Positions 10,266 through 20,336 of a stretch of DNA of 64,000 nt are shown here, in pieces. Every line of letters begins with the position of its first letter. Position 1 is the stretch's first letter. The DNA comes from Clostridiaceae bacterium (lineage in GTDB: Bacteria; Bacillota; Clostridia; DSM-8532). The stretch covers positions 1 through 64,000 of the forward strand of contig JAAYNA010000149.1 of assembly GCA_012521105.1 (NCBI GenBank), in the 5' to 3' direction. Position numbers and translations under genes: made by a program. Under the pieces are notes generated by a model. The model searched no databases. It saw only the letters and a program-made list of their open reading frames with translations, and was not told the DNA's origin.

Positions 10266-11564
10266 ATGAAAAAAGATAAATGGTTACTGTTAGCTGCTTC
10301 AACTATTTTATCTTTGTCTCTGGTTTCCTGCACAATTACGGAAGAGAATACCGCCTTAGTATCATCAGAGGAGCAGGATAAAGTTACATTGCGTTTTATC
10401 AGCAGCTGGGGTGGAGTAGATTCTAAAGCAGAAACATTACAGGAATTGCTTGCCCGTTTTACTAATGAGAACACCGACATAGAAATTGTAAACGAATCAC
10501 TTTTTGGTGAAGATTTTCTTCCCAAAATAAAAACTGATTTTGCTTCGGGAAATAATCCTGATGTTTTTGGAATGTGGCCCGGATCTGATATAAGGGCTCT
10601 TATTCAAGCTGGAAAGGTAGCAGATTTAACCGAACTAATGGAGGAAAATCCTGAATGGAAGAGTTCATTTAAAAGCAGCATGTTGAAATACACCACTATT
10701 GATGGAAGGTTATATGGTTTACCCTTTGAAATTATTTTTGAAGCCCTATTTATTAATAGGGATCTTTTCGATAAATATAACGTACCAATACCCACAACTT
10801 ACGAAGAACTAAAAAATGCTGTGGAAGTGTTTAACAATAATGGCATTATTCCAATCGCATATAATTCGCTTGCCGAAGGTACATATCTATTTCAAAATAT
10901 GGTTGCACTTCTTGCCGGAAAGGAAATTGCCGAGAACCCGTCACATCCCGAGTTTGGCTACTACTATAAGAAAGCTATGAAGTATATGCAGGAACTTTAC
11001 CAGATTGGTGCATTTCCCGATGAAGCTTTTACAATGACAAATCATGAAAGGAATACCATGTTTCTGGAGAAAAAAGCAGCTATGATTGTACAAGGTTCAT
11101 GGTTTATTGGAAATATTCCCAACGATGATGATACTGTTGACATAATACATTTCCCGGCTTTCAGTGACGGGAAAGCGCCTCACAATACAATGGTACATGG
11201 CCTTGGAAATGGCTGCTTTTATATAAGTTCTGAAACCTATAACGACACTAATAAGAAAGAAGCATCAATTCGTTTAATGAAGTTCCTTACATCAAAAGAA
11301 ACTGCCGCAGAGTTTGCAAAACAAACAGGTATGATGAGCTGTGTTGATATCAGGGATTATCAAATAGATTACAACCGGCTTACGAGAAAAGGTCATCTTT
11401 TAATTAATAATAGCAGACAATTTGTAGGTCCTCCCGATAGTTTTATTGACAGAACGGTCTGGGAGGAAGTTATAGTTACCGGAATGCCGTATGTTCTTGA
11501 AGGAAAGCTTGAAATTGAAGAATTATACAATAAAGCTGTGCGGGAAGGGTTACTGTCCCATTAG
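10266..11564 (+). CDS. sugar ABC transporter substrate-binding lipoprotein (family 1)
   Basis: Extracellular solute-binding lipoprotein, 432 residues. A signal sequence with a hydrophobic core ends in the lipobox LVSC near residue 19, so it should be lipid-anchored outside the membrane. The body has the family 1 carbohydrate-binding pattern (ANNPDVFG-like GNNPDVFGMWPG, YGLPFE, KAAMIVQGSW). No permease lies beside it; the nearest ABC permeases are 4.5 kb downstream with their own binding protein. It could be a second receptor for that importer, or act with a distant one. Confidence 0.88.
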   Translation: MKKDKWLLLAASTILSLSLVSCTITEENTALVSSEEQDKVTLRFISSWGGVDSKAETLQELLARFTNENTDIEIVNESLFGEDFLPKIKTDFASGNNPDVFGMWPGSDIRALIQAGKVADLTELMEENPEWKSSFKSSMLKYTTIDGRLYGLPFEIIFEALFINRDLFDKYNVPIPTTYEELKNAVEVFNNNGIIPIAYNSLAEGTYLFQNMVALLAGKEIAENPSHPEFGYYYKKAMKYMQELYQIGAFPDEAFTMTNHERNTMFLEKKAAMIVQGSWFIGNIPNDDDTVDIIHFPAFSDGKAPHNTMVHGLGNGCFYISSETYNDTNKKEASIRLMKFLTSKETAAEFAKQTGMMSCVDIRDYQIDYNRLTRKGHLLINNSRQFVGPPDSFIDRTVWEEVIVTGMPYVLEGKLEIEELYNKAVREGLLSH

Positions 11565-11611
11565 TAAGATATTGGGAAGTAAAAAAATTATTTAGTGAAG
11601 AGGTTAACGGT

Positions 11612-11977
11612 ATGATAAAAAGTTTTGGAGGCATAAATATCTCATCAAAAAATCCCGAGTTACTTGCAAAATTCTATAATGAAAAGTTAGGTGTACCCAT
11701 TCTAACTAAAAATCCAAGCCAATGTGCCTATGACGGAGTGGAATTAGGTTTCAACATTAAAGAACCTGTTATATGGATTTGGGACGAAAACAAATGGGGT
11801 AAATCAAATTTTGGTGCAGTTACCTTGGTTTTTTCTTGCGATGACATTGATAAAACATACCATGAACTGAAAGAGAAAGGTGTCATTCTTGACCCACCTA
11901 TTACTGCTGTTTGGGGCGGGAAAGAGCTTAATGTTAAAGACCTTGACGGCAATAATATTCTTATTTTGGAGGAGTAA
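11612..11977 (+). CDS. VOC-superfamily (glyoxalase/bleomycin-resistance-like) protein
   Basis: Small cytoplasmic protein of 121 residues with the paired beta-alpha-beta-beta-beta modules of the vicinal-oxygen-chelate fold: GGINISSKNPELLAKFYNEKLG at the front (metal-ligand side) and VKDLDGNNILILEE at the end. Activity cannot be assigned. It is followed after four bases by the remnant of a second VOC gene, indicating a former tandem pair. Confidence 0.82.
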   Translation: MIKSFGGINISSKNPELLAKFYNEKLGVPILTKNPSQCAYDGVELGFNIKEPVIWIWDENKWGKSNFGAVTLVFSCDDIDKTYHELKEKGVILDPPITAVWGGKELNVKDLDGNNILILEE

Positions 11978-11981
11978 GTCA

Positions 11982-12366
11982 ATGAAACAAGACTAACTCA
12001 TGCTAGAGCAAAAGTTAAAGATTTACAAAGATTAGTTTAATGATAAAAAAATGTGATTGGGTTTTAGGCAGATGATTCGAATCGGGTAGAAAACCCCATA
12101 TATGTAAACTTTGAATTTCAAGAGGGTGTATGTCTCCCGATAAGGACTGATGAAAAGCCATCACTTGGCAATTACAATTTTAAAGTTGAGAATGTAACAC
12201 TTTCCGGGGGTAATTAAAAGATAAGGTCGAAGTTATAGAACGGCTTTTGATCCTCCTTATGGAGCGAAAATTTACAATAAAAGATTCAGATGGAAACGAA
12301 ACAGGATTCTGTTTACAAAAGCATAACCTGCAGGTGAGTCATTTCGCATTCCTTATAATGTTTTAA
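11982..12366 (+). pseudogene. decayed VOC-family gene
   Basis: No open frame survives, but reading across frames recovers a VOC protein: THARAKVKDLQRLV near the start, then a stop-broken WYEK/GF region, then NPIYVNFEFQEGVCLPIRTD, then a frame change to DPPYGAKIY and another to TIKDSDGNETGFCLQK near the end. At least two frameshifts and several stops are needed. It begins at ATG 11982, just after a good ggagg, so it was probably once translated after the intact VOC gene. The decayed region fills the gap before the histidine kinase. Confidence 0.8.
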
Positions 12367-12411
12367 CGAGTGAATTTTATATTAAAACAGTATAAAGAAC
12401 AGGTGAAATAA

Positions 12412-14229
12412 TTGAAAAAGAGGATAGTAAGGTTCTATAAGGATCTTTCCATTAAGAAGAAGCTTTTGCTGGCTTTTTATATTCAAATAATAATACCAAT
12501 GATTTTTATGGGCTTTTTGAGCTACCAGAATTCTGCACAAACAATTAAAAACATATCGACGAATTACGCAAAAGATATATTACAGATGCTCGAGCTTCGT
12601 TTTAATGATTATCTGACAAACTTAAGCGTTATTTCCCAGGACCTGCTATATGACAAAACTATTTACAGTGCATTGATTAAAGGAAATATAGGCGACCCTC
12701 TCACAGATTATGAAATTGAAAATGAAATCAGTAATTCAATGAAAAAAATAATACTTTCAAGACCTGAAGTACAATCGATAGCAGTTATAGGGAATGACGG
12801 AAAGTACTATTATTCTGATGATAATTCCTCCAGCAACAGTATAAAAAACATATTACCCTATGATGAAGTGTTAAATAAAGCCAGGCAATACCAGGGCAAG
12901 GTTGCCTGGTATACAGAAAGCAGCAATGGTGTTGTAGACCATATATATCTTGTCAGAACTATATACCACCAGGATACATTTGAGGAAATTGGACTTCAGG
13001 TAATACTGGTAAATAAAAATTTTATAAGAACAATTTACAATGGGCTTACAAGAAGCATGCAGAATATTATTATTTTATCCGACAATTATGATTTAATCGC
13101 TGCAAGAAACAGTGATTACAGTTATTTTTTCAATGGTTCTTCCTTTGGTAAACTACATAATGAAAAGGATTCAAAAATAGATAAAGAAATTAATGCGCTG
13201 GTGTCTTATACCACAATAAGTGAAACAGGATGGAAAATAATAACCTATGTTCCGCTTAATATACTTTACCGCGATGCTTACGCACTGGGCAGGAATTTAG
13301 TTCTATTGTGTATTGTTACCATTGTATTTTTATCGGCTTTCAATTTATCTATTGCAATGGGCTTTATCAATCCTATTAACCGTCTGGTAAAGGGGATGAG
13401 AATGGTTCAAAAAGATAACAGAATTGTTTTTATTGATGATGAAAGGGAAGATGAAATAGGCTTTTTAAATAAAACATTTAATGAAATGTCTCGAGAAATA
13501 AATCACTTGGTAACATGGGTGTACAGAGAGCAGATTACAAGAAAAGAGGCTGAATTAAGGGCGCTGCAATCACAAATAAATCCCCATTTTTTATTTAATA
13601 CTTTGGAATCTATAAACTGGATGGCAAGGCTTAATAATGTGCCGGAGATCAGTGAAACTGTTACAGATTTGTCAGATTTGATGGAGGCCAGCATTGGAAG
13701 GGACGACAGGCTTATAACAGTTGAAGAAGAGTTTATGTATTCTGACAAATACATATCCATTATAAAAAGAAGATTCGAAGATAAGATACAGTTTAAAAAA
13801 GAAATATTGAACGGGGCTGGAAAGGTTAGAATACCAAGGCTTTTAATTCAACCCCTTGTTGAGAACTCTGTTTATCATGGTATAGATAGATTGCGCGGCA
13901 AAGGCGAGATTATTTTGAAGGCGTATATAGAGGGTGAACGCCTTGTAATTGTTGTTATGGATACCGGTCCCGGTATTGATAGTGTAGAGTTGGATTCTTT
14001 AAACAGAAGGCTTTCTTTGGATAATGATACGTATTTCAAAAATCTTGGTACAGAATCCAGGAAATGTATAGGAATAGAAAATGTCAACCGCAGAATAAAA
14101 TTGTTTTATGGTGATAACTATGGTCTTAAAATAGAGAGCCAGAAGGGGAAATTCACCAGGATAATAGTCAGCATACCAGCCCATAGAGAGCCAACGGAGG
14201 GATATTATGTTCAAAGTAATGATTATTGA
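12412..14229 (+). CDS. YesM-type sensor histidine kinase
   Basis: Membrane sensor kinase of 605 residues. N-terminal transmembrane segment (about 19-40), an extracellular Cache-like sensing region, a second transmembrane segment (about 297-318), HAMP, then the His_kinase domain with the phospho-accepting His in NPHFLFNTLESINW (about residue 391) and a HATPase with N box VENSVYHG and G box DTGPGID. Start is TTG 12412 after aggtga. It overlaps the response regulator gene by 23 bp. By context it probably senses an extracellular oligosaccharide or its bound receptor. Confidence 0.92.
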   Translation: MKKRIVRFYKDLSIKKKLLLAFYIQIIIPMIFMGFLSYQNSAQTIKNISTNYAKDILQMLELRFNDYLTNLSVISQDLLYDKTIYSALIKGNIGDPLTDYEIENEISNSMKKIILSRPEVQSIAVIGNDGKYYYSDDNSSSNSIKNILPYDEVLNKARQYQGKVAWYTESSNGVVDHIYLVRTIYHQDTFEEIGLQVILVNKNFIRTIYNGLTRSMQNIIILSDNYDLIAARNSDYSYFFNGSSFGKLHNEKDSKIDKEINALVSYTTISETGWKIITYVPLNILYRDAYALGRNLVLLCIVTIVFLSAFNLSIAMGFINPINRLVKGMRMVQKDNRIVFIDDEREDEIGFLNKTFNEMSREINHLVTWVYREQITRKEAELRALQSQINPHFLFNTLESINWMARLNNVPEISETVTDLSDLMEASIGRDDRLITVEEEFMYSDKYISIIKRRFEDKIQFKKEILNGAGKVRIPRLLIQPLVENSVYHGIDRLRGKGEIILKAYIEGERLVIVVMDTGPGIDSVELDSLNRRLSLDNDTYFKNLGTESRKCIGIENVNRRIKLFYGDNYGLKIESQKGKFTRIIVSIPAHREPTEGYYVQSNDY

Positions 14230-15829
14230 TGATGAGCCTATAATCAGGAAGGGTATTAAGAATATACTAAACTGGAAACAGTTTGGTTGTGAAATATGTG
14301 CCGAAGCCTCTGATGGCGAGGAGGGCAGAACTTTAATAAAAAAATACAGACCCGACATATTAATTACAGATATACGTATGCCTGAAATTGACGGTTTGAA
14401 AATGATAAAGGATGTAAAGGATTTAATACCCGATTGCAAAATAATAGTTCTAACCGGATACAGGGATTTCGACTATGTACAGGAAGCATTGAAACTTGGA
14501 GTATTTGATTTTGTCCTTAAACCTTCAAAAATAGAGGAATTAACAGCAATAGTTCAAAGAGCGGTAGAAGAGCTGAAAAGATTAAAAAACAGGGCAGAGG
14601 AGTTCAAAAAGTTAAAAAAGCTTTTTGAACAGAATATTCCTGTACTGAGAGAAAAGTTTTTATATGATCTCATGTACGAGATGTACCCGAACAGGCAAGA
14701 CATCCTGCCACGGGCCGAACTGCTTGGTGTAAACATAACAGAGTTTTTCCTCCTTGTAATAGAAATTGATACTGATGAAAATGAAAACTTAAGTCAGTAT
14801 GACATGAATTTATATCAGTTTGGTATAATTAATACATTCATGGATGTGTTTTCAGATTGCTTTGATGTAATTAATATTCCTTTGAAAGATAGAAGAGTTG
14901 CATTTATACTGCAGGGTATGGATGACATTAAGGACTCATTAGGTAAAATAAACGACAAATGCAGCTACTTCCAGGAACTTCTTGTTAATTGCTTTGGGTT
15001 CACAGTAACCATAGCAGTAAGTTCGGAAGGCAGGGGAATTATGCAGCTTCCCGAAAAACACAGGGAATGCATGGAAGCCCTTGAACGCAAGTTTTACATT
15101 GGAAATAACACGGTTATTTTTTATAATGATCTGAATGTTTTTTTCAAGTTCGATGATTATTCAGTACTTGAAAAATACCAAAGACTGTTGCTGGAGGGTA
15201 TAAAAACCGGTAACGAGTCTATAGTAACGAAAAGAGTTGAAGATATATTTGAATATATAAACAGCCTTGAGCATTCTAATATGAATTATTTAAAAAATTT
15301 TTACTGTGGTATTATTAATCAAATAAATAATATCAGACTTTCGGTGGCACAGGCCTCTAATGACAGAAAGGTGGAAAGTATTAATATCGTTAGCCTTCAC
15401 AGTATGATTAATGAATCGGATAGTATACACGAGCTCAATGAGCTGTTAAAGGATGTTTCACTGAGCATTACGTCAAAAATAAATAATTACAATACCAAAA
15501 GCATCAAACTTGTTTTACGCAATGCCATTGACTATATTCATGAAAACTACGGCAAGCCAATCACTCTTAATGATGTTGCAGAGCATGTTTATGTGAGCAC
15601 TTCCTATTTAAGCAGAATGTTCAAAAAAGAGCTTGGGAAAAATTTTGTGGATTATCTGAATGGTCTGCGTATTGAAAAAGCCAAAGAATTGCTTATGGAC
15701 CCCAAATATAAAACTTATGAAGTGGCAGAAATTGTTGGAATTCCCGATGCCCACTATTTCTCACGTTTGTTTAAAAAATATGAAGGTTTGTCCCCAACCG
15801 AATACAGGGATGCTTCTGCTGCAGAATAA
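14207..15829 (+). CDS. YesN-type response regulator with AraC DNA-binding domain
   Basis: 540-residue regulator: receiver domain with phospho-acceptor Asp55 in ITDIRMPEIDG and Lys in VLKPSK; a long central region; C-terminal AraC-type double helix-turn-helix (NDVAEHVYVSTSYLSRMFKKELG, then VGIPDAHYFSRLFKKYEGLSPTEYR). It overlaps the sensor gene, so the pair is translationally coupled. The adjacent LplB/YtcP/binding-protein genes are the likely target, as in YesMN systems of Firmicutes. Confidence 0.93.
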   Translation: MFKVMIIDDEPIIRKGIKNILNWKQFGCEICAEASDGEEGRTLIKKYRPDILITDIRMPEIDGLKMIKDVKDLIPDCKIIVLTGYRDFDYVQEALKLGVFDFVLKPSKIEELTAIVQRAVEELKRLKNRAEEFKKLKKLFEQNIPVLREKFLYDLMYEMYPNRQDILPRAELLGVNITEFFLLVIEIDTDENENLSQYDMNLYQFGIINTFMDVFSDCFDVINIPLKDRRVAFILQGMDDIKDSLGKINDKCSYFQELLVNCFGFTVTIAVSSEGRGIMQLPEKHRECMEALERKFYIGNNTVIFYNDLNVFFKFDDYSVLEKYQRLLLEGIKTGNESIVTKRVEDIFEYINSLEHSNMNYLKNFYCGIINQINNIRLSVAQASNDRKVESINIVSLHSMINESDSIHELNELLKDVSLSITSKINNYNTKSIKLVLRNAIDYIHENYGKPITLNDVAEHVYVSTSYLSRMFKKELGKNFVDYLNGLRIEKAKELLMDPKYKTYEVAEIVGIPDAHYFSRLFKKYEGLSPTEYRDASAAE

Positions 15830-15908
15830 AATCTTCGTGGATTATTTTGTTGTACAATTTTGAAATTAATTTGGTCAATATTTTGCAAGATAGTTCAATA
15901 TGTTCTAT

Positions 15909-15936
15909 TTGTCTGTTAACCCACCTCTGATATGAT
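15909..15936 (+). promoter_or_regulatory. candidate promoter of the sugar importer operon
   Basis: TTGTCT at 15909-15914 and TATGAT at 15931-15936 with a 16-bp spacer, in the 208-bp spacer before the first permease gene. Leader of about 95 nt. An activator such as the upstream AraC-type regulator could bind just before it, but no duplicated site is obvious. Confidence 0.55.
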
Positions 15937-16037
15937 ATCAATGTAATATTCCATTAATACTTCTTTATTTTGTTATGTAAACTTAATTTTTACAAACATT
16001 TTTACACGCAATTCAGACGTAAAAAGGGGTTAAAAAA

Positions 16038-17012
16038 ATGCAATCAAAACAGGGAAATACTACAATAATAAAACCATCTGTAAATAAGGGGTTTTTTTAC
16101 GAGTTGAAGAAAAACTGGCCTCTTTTTGTTATGCTGATTCCTGGGGTGGCTATTCTGATTATAAACAATTACATACCAATGTTTGGTATAGTAATAGCTT
16201 TTAAGAGATATCGCTTTCACGGAAATTTTATAAACAGCATAATTCAAAGTGAGTGGGTTGGGTTTAGAAATTTTGAGTTTTTCTTTAAAACCCCATATGC
16301 ATACCAAATTACAAGAAACACCATACTATACAACATGGCTTTTATTTTCCTTGGTTTAGTAGTTCCTGTTGCCTTTGCAATTATGCTTAATGAAATTACC
16401 AACAAAAGAACAGCAAAGGTTTATCAAAGTGTTATGTTCCTGCCTTATTTCCTTTCATGGATAGTAGTCAGTTATCTTGCTTATTCATTCTTCAGCATTG
16501 AAAGTGGTTTTCTGAATAGATCTTTTTTGGCGTCTTTAGGCATTGAGCCGGTAAAGTGGTACTTCGAACCGAAGTATTGGCCATTTATTATTACATTCTT
16601 TCAATTGTGGAAATATACAGGCTACAATACGGTTGTATATTTAGCAGCAATCTCAGGTATTGATACTGAGTACTACGAGGCTGCTGAAATTGATGGAGCT
16701 ACAAAGTGGCAACAGATAAGGCATATTACAATACCGCTTTTACGTTCTTTAATGATTATTATGACATTGCTTGCGGTTGGCAGGATATTTAATGCGGATT
16801 TTGGTCTTTTTTATCATGTTCCAAGAAACAGCGGTCAGCTTTATCCTGTCACAGACGTTATAGATACATACGTATACAGGGCCTTAAGAAACACGAATAA
16901 TATCTCAATGGCAGCGGCAGCGGGTACCTATCAAGCCATAGTAGGTTGTATTACAGTGTTTACTGCTAATTTTATAGTTAGAAAGATAGACAAGGATAAA
17001 GCACTGTTTTAG
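16038..17012 (+). CDS. sugar ABC transporter permease, LplB type
   Basis: Integral membrane permease of 324 residues with about six transmembrane helices and the cytoplasmic EAA loop EAAEIDGATKWQQIRHITIP that contacts the ATPase. It belongs to the polysaccharide/oligosaccharide LplB group. ATG follows aaaaggggtt. The second permease begins 12 bp later, so the two form a heterodimer encoded in one operon. No ATPase gene is present, which is usual: a shared MsmX-like ATPase elsewhere would energise it. Confidence 0.93.
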   Translation: MQSKQGNTTIIKPSVNKGFFYELKKNWPLFVMLIPGVAILIINNYIPMFGIVIAFKRYRFHGNFINSIIQSEWVGFRNFEFFFKTPYAYQITRNTILYNMAFIFLGLVVPVAFAIMLNEITNKRTAKVYQSVMFLPYFLSWIVVSYLAYSFFSIESGFLNRSFLASLGIEPVKWYFEPKYWPFIITFFQLWKYTGYNTVVYLAAISGIDTEYYEAAEIDGATKWQQIRHITIPLLRSLMIIMTLLAVGRIFNADFGLFYHVPRNSGQLYPVTDVIDTYVYRALRNTNNISMAAAAGTYQAIVGCITVFTANFIVRKIDKDKALF

Positions 17013-17024
17013 GAGGCATTAAAA

Positions 17025-17975
17025 ATGAATGGAACTGTTGAAATTGAAAAAACCGGGATCTTAAAAATGCTTAAAAGCAGGAGACTTGGAAATAAGGTGT
17101 CCCCGACAGGCAATATATTGATAAATCTTCTGTTCATTATCTGTAGTATTATATGCATTGCTCCAATTATTTTAATAACCGTGATCTCTTTCACCGATGA
17201 AAAAGAGCTTCTGGTTAACGGCTATAGTTTCTTTCCCGAGAAATATTCGGTTAAAGCATACGACTATGTTATCACAGCCGGAGATACAATTTGGAGGGCT
17301 TATGGTGTTTCAATTCTGGTAACAATCTTAGGTACAATTTTAAGTCTTATGGTTATTTGTCTCTACGCCTATCCATTATCTCGCCAAAGCTTTAAATACA
17401 AGAACTTTTTCTCATTTTTTGCCTATTTCACAATGATATTTGGCGGCGGACTTGTACCCTGGTATATGGTATATACACAATTAATACCTATTAAAAATAC
17501 CCTTTGGATTATGATAGTTCCGTACCTGATGAATGCATGGTATATGATGATAATGAGAACTTTCTTTAAGACTACTGTTCATGAGTCAATTATCGAGTCA
17601 GCAAAGATTGATGGAGCAGGTGAGTTCAGGATTTTCTTTGTGATAGTATTGCCTCTGTGTAAGGCAGGGCTTGCAACGATCGGGCTTTTCTGCACATTAG
17701 GATATTGGAATGACTGGTGGCTTCCTCTTGTGTTTATAACCGAACATAAGCTTTATAACATCCAATATTTAATGTACCAGACATTAAACAGTATTCAATA
17801 CCTTGCCAGTGGCAGTGCACAGTTTTCAGAGTCTTCAAAAGTACTCGCTGATTTACCGAGCGAAAGTGCAAGGATGGCAATAGCTGTTATATCCATAGGA
17901 CCGATTATATTTGCTTACCCATTTTTCCAGAAATATTTTGTTAAAGGTCTTACCATTGGTGCTGTGAAAGGTTGA
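17025..17975 (+). CDS. sugar ABC transporter permease, YtcP type
   Basis: Second integral-membrane permease, 316 residues, about six helices, with EAA loop ESAKIDGAGEFRIFFVIVLP. The C-terminus PFFQKYFVKGLTIGAVKG is the characteristic ending of carbohydrate MalG-like permeases. ATG follows aggaggc. It lies between the LplB-like permease and the binding lipoprotein in one operon. Confidence 0.93.
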   Translation: MNGTVEIEKTGILKMLKSRRLGNKVSPTGNILINLLFIICSIICIAPIILITVISFTDEKELLVNGYSFFPEKYSVKAYDYVITAGDTIWRAYGVSILVTILGTILSLMVICLYAYPLSRQSFKYKNFFSFFAYFTMIFGGGLVPWYMVYTQLIPIKNTLWIMIVPYLMNAWYMMIMRTFFKTTVHESIIESAKIDGAGEFRIFFVIVLPLCKAGLATIGLFCTLGYWNDWWLPLVFITEHKLYNIQYLMYQTLNSIQYLASGSAQFSESSKVLADLPSESARMAIAVISIGPIIFAYPFFQKYFVKGLTIGAVKG

Positions 17976-18023
17976 AACCGGTTTTACGGTTTAAATATTA
18001 AATTAATTTAAGGAGGGAATTTT

Positions 18024-19547
18024 ATGTCCAAAGCGAAGAGAATTTGCAGCTTGCTACTGATTTCACTTCTAGCATTTACTCTCATTTTGACAGGTTGTAC
18101 CGGGCCGATAACACCTGGAACAAGTTCCGACACACCTACAGAAACCGAAGACAGTCCAAAAACTCAACCTGAAGAACCGACTGTTAAACTTACCTGGTAT
18201 CTGGTCGGGAACAGACAGGAACCCGATACCCCAAAAGTACTTGAAGAAGCAAACAAGTACCTGAAGGATAAGCTGAATGTTAGTCTTGATTTATACGTAT
18301 TCGGATGGGGTGACGACTATGACCAGAAGGTAAATACAGCATTGGCTGCAGGCGAACCAATAGATATAGTATTTACTGCAAACTGGGCAGCAAATTACAA
18401 CGTAAATGCGGCATCCGGCTATTTTACAGAGCTTAACGGTTATTTGGCCAAATACCCAAAAATAAAAGAAATTCTTGGCGAGGACTTCCTTAACGGTTCT
18501 GCAATTAACGGTAAGAATTACGCAGTTCCAACCAATAAGGAAAAAGTACATAACTGGGGATGGCTGCTCAAGAAGGATCTTGTAGACAAATACAACATGG
18601 ATGTAAGCAATATTAAAACAATAGAAGCAATTGAGCCCTTATTAAAGATAATAAAAGAAAATGAGCCCGAAATAACACCAGTATGTATTGCAACAATGGA
18701 TGCTCCTTTCCAGCTTCTCGACTGGGACCGTATCAGTGACGACGATGTTCCCGGTGCCCTGTATCCTGATAACAGAGATTACACAATTGTAAATCATTTC
18801 CTTGCGCCGGAAAGTATTGAGCATTACAAACTTATGAGAGACTGGGCAAATAAAGGGTACATTCATCCCGATGCTGCAACCATGCAGAATCAGGTTGAAT
18901 TGATGAAGTCCGGAAGATATTTTGCAGCCTCACAATCCCTGAAGCCCGGGAAAGACGCTGAAATGGCTGCCACCACAGGAATTGAGTGGGTACAGGTTGA
19001 TGTTACAAGACCTGTTATGTCCAATCGTGAGACAACAGGTGCCCTCCTTGCAATTCCCGCAGGTTCGAAAAACCCTGAAAAAGCATTCCAGTTCATAGAA
19101 CTGCTGTACACCGACAAGTACATGAAGAACCTGTTGAACTATGGTATTGAAAATGTACATTATAAGAAGGTATCAGATAATGTAATTGAACTTATTGATC
19201 CTGATAATTCGGGTTATAACCCAGGTCATGGATGGAAATTTGGAGACCAGTTTAAAGACTACCTGATGAGTAATGAAGATCCTCAAAAATGGGATAAGTT
19301 CCTTGAATTCAACGAGGCAGGGTTAGCGTTGAACAGCCTTGGTTTTGTATTTGACAAAACCAATGTTGAAACTCAGATTTCATCCTGTAAGAACGTTGTC
19401 CAGGCGTACTACAAGCAGCTGTTCACAGGTTCTGTAGAAGTTGAACCAACAATAGAACAGTTTGAAAAAGAACTTAAGGCAGCAGGTGTTGACGAACTGA
19501 TCGCTGAAATGCAAAGACAGTACGATAAATGGCGCGAATCAAAATAA
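18024..19547 (+). CDS. sugar ABC transporter substrate-binding lipoprotein (LipO/LplA-like)
   Basis: Large extracellular solute-binding lipoprotein, 507 residues. Signal peptide with lipobox LTGC near residue 24, then a Thr/Pro/Glu-rich linker and a two-lobe binding domain (TWYLVGNRQEPDTPK, VPTNKEKVHNWGW). The DUF3502-like C-terminal part, with GFVFD and repeated charged helices, matches the LipO/LplA group that pairs with LplB and YtcP. ATG follows aaggagggaa. Last gene of the operon, closed by a strong terminator. Confidence 0.92.
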   Translation: MSKAKRICSLLLISLLAFTLILTGCTGPITPGTSSDTPTETEDSPKTQPEEPTVKLTWYLVGNRQEPDTPKVLEEANKYLKDKLNVSLDLYVFGWGDDYDQKVNTALAAGEPIDIVFTANWAANYNVNAASGYFTELNGYLAKYPKIKEILGEDFLNGSAINGKNYAVPTNKEKVHNWGWLLKKDLVDKYNMDVSNIKTIEAIEPLLKIIKENEPEITPVCIATMDAPFQLLDWDRISDDDVPGALYPDNRDYTIVNHFLAPESIEHYKLMRDWANKGYIHPDAATMQNQVELMKSGRYFAASQSLKPGKDAEMAATTGIEWVQVDVTRPVMSNRETTGALLAIPAGSKNPEKAFQFIELLYTDKYMKNLLNYGIENVHYKKVSDNVIELIDPDNSGYNPGHGWKFGDQFKDYLMSNEDPQKWDKFLEFNEAGLALNSLGFVFDKTNVETQISSCKNVVQAYYKQLFTGSVEVEPTIEQFEKELKAAGVDELIAEMQRQYDKWRESK

Positions 19548-19570
19548 ACTGTTATAATGCTTTGATCTTG

Positions 19571-19596
19571 GACCGGGGCCTCCCGGTCTTTTTTTT
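19571..19596 (+). terminator. terminator of the sugar importer operon
   Basis: GACCGGG, loop GCCT, CCCGGTC, then eight T residues. A textbook rho-independent terminator. Confidence 0.93.
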
Positions 19597-19831
19597 ATCG
19601 TTTTTTCTAAGTACACGAAAAGTTTCCCCTCTTCGCTGCAAATCTGTTTATACCACTATTTAGTTTTCCACTGCCCGGAGAAACCTGTATATTGACAGCT
19701 CCTCCCCCTCAGACTTTGTGTGTTCTCCTTATAAAACCGGTTTTCCATACCTTTGCAGAAAGATAATTATGTCACCTTTTTGGCACATGCATATAATAAA
19801 TTAACCTTAACAAACGAGTGGAGGGGAATTT

Positions 19832-20290
19832 ATGTATAAACTGATGCAGGCTTTTGAGACAAAAACGTTTATAGGTGCTTTGGTTGTTGTTATCGCATAT
19901 ATTTCGAAGTCAATGCATGAAGTTTTTGTCATTCTGGCAGCGTTTATTATATTGGATTATATAACCGGAATTCTATGCGGATTGATAAAAAACCGAGGGT
20001 TTAATTATAAAAAGGGTATTACGGGAGCTTTAAAAAAACTGTCGTACCTGGTACTTATACTGATTACAATTTTAATTGAGTTTTTAATCAATTATTTAAC
20101 AAATGATTCGAGAGTTTATATTCGCATTGGAAATTCCATTACTCTGGCAGTGTATATATACCTTATTGGAACAGAAGGTCTAAGTATTATACAGAACCTT
20201 ATTGTTTTAGGAATTCCTGTTCCGCCGTTTATGATAAAACTGTTTGGTTTGATTAAAGACCAGTCAGGAAATATTATCAGAAAACAATAA
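19832..20290 (+). CDS. phage-holin-family (TcdE/holin 4) membrane protein
   Basis: 152-residue membrane protein with about four hydrophobic segments and the family hallmark LDYITGILCGLIKN followed by GFNYKKGITGALKKL. This is the phage_holin_4_1 type found in phage lysis modules and in toxin secretion (TcdE). ATG follows gtggagggg. No endolysin, tail or toxin gene lies near it, so it is an orphan; whether it forms lytic pores cannot be told from sequence. Confidence 0.85.
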   Translation: MYKLMQAFETKTFIGALVVVIAYISKSMHEVFVILAAFIILDYITGILCGLIKNRGFNYKKGITGALKKLSYLVLILITILIEFLINYLTNDSRVYIRIGNSITLAVYIYLIGTEGLSIIQNLIVLGIPVPPFMIKLFGLIKDQSGNIIRKQ

Positions 20291-20336
20291 AGCCCAAATG
20301 AAAAGATGGGCGCATAAATGACAATTGTAAAAAAAA

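Noticed and set aside
19832-20290. Prophage remnant around the holin
   Set aside because: No integrase, terminase, tail, endolysin or attachment-site repeat nearby.
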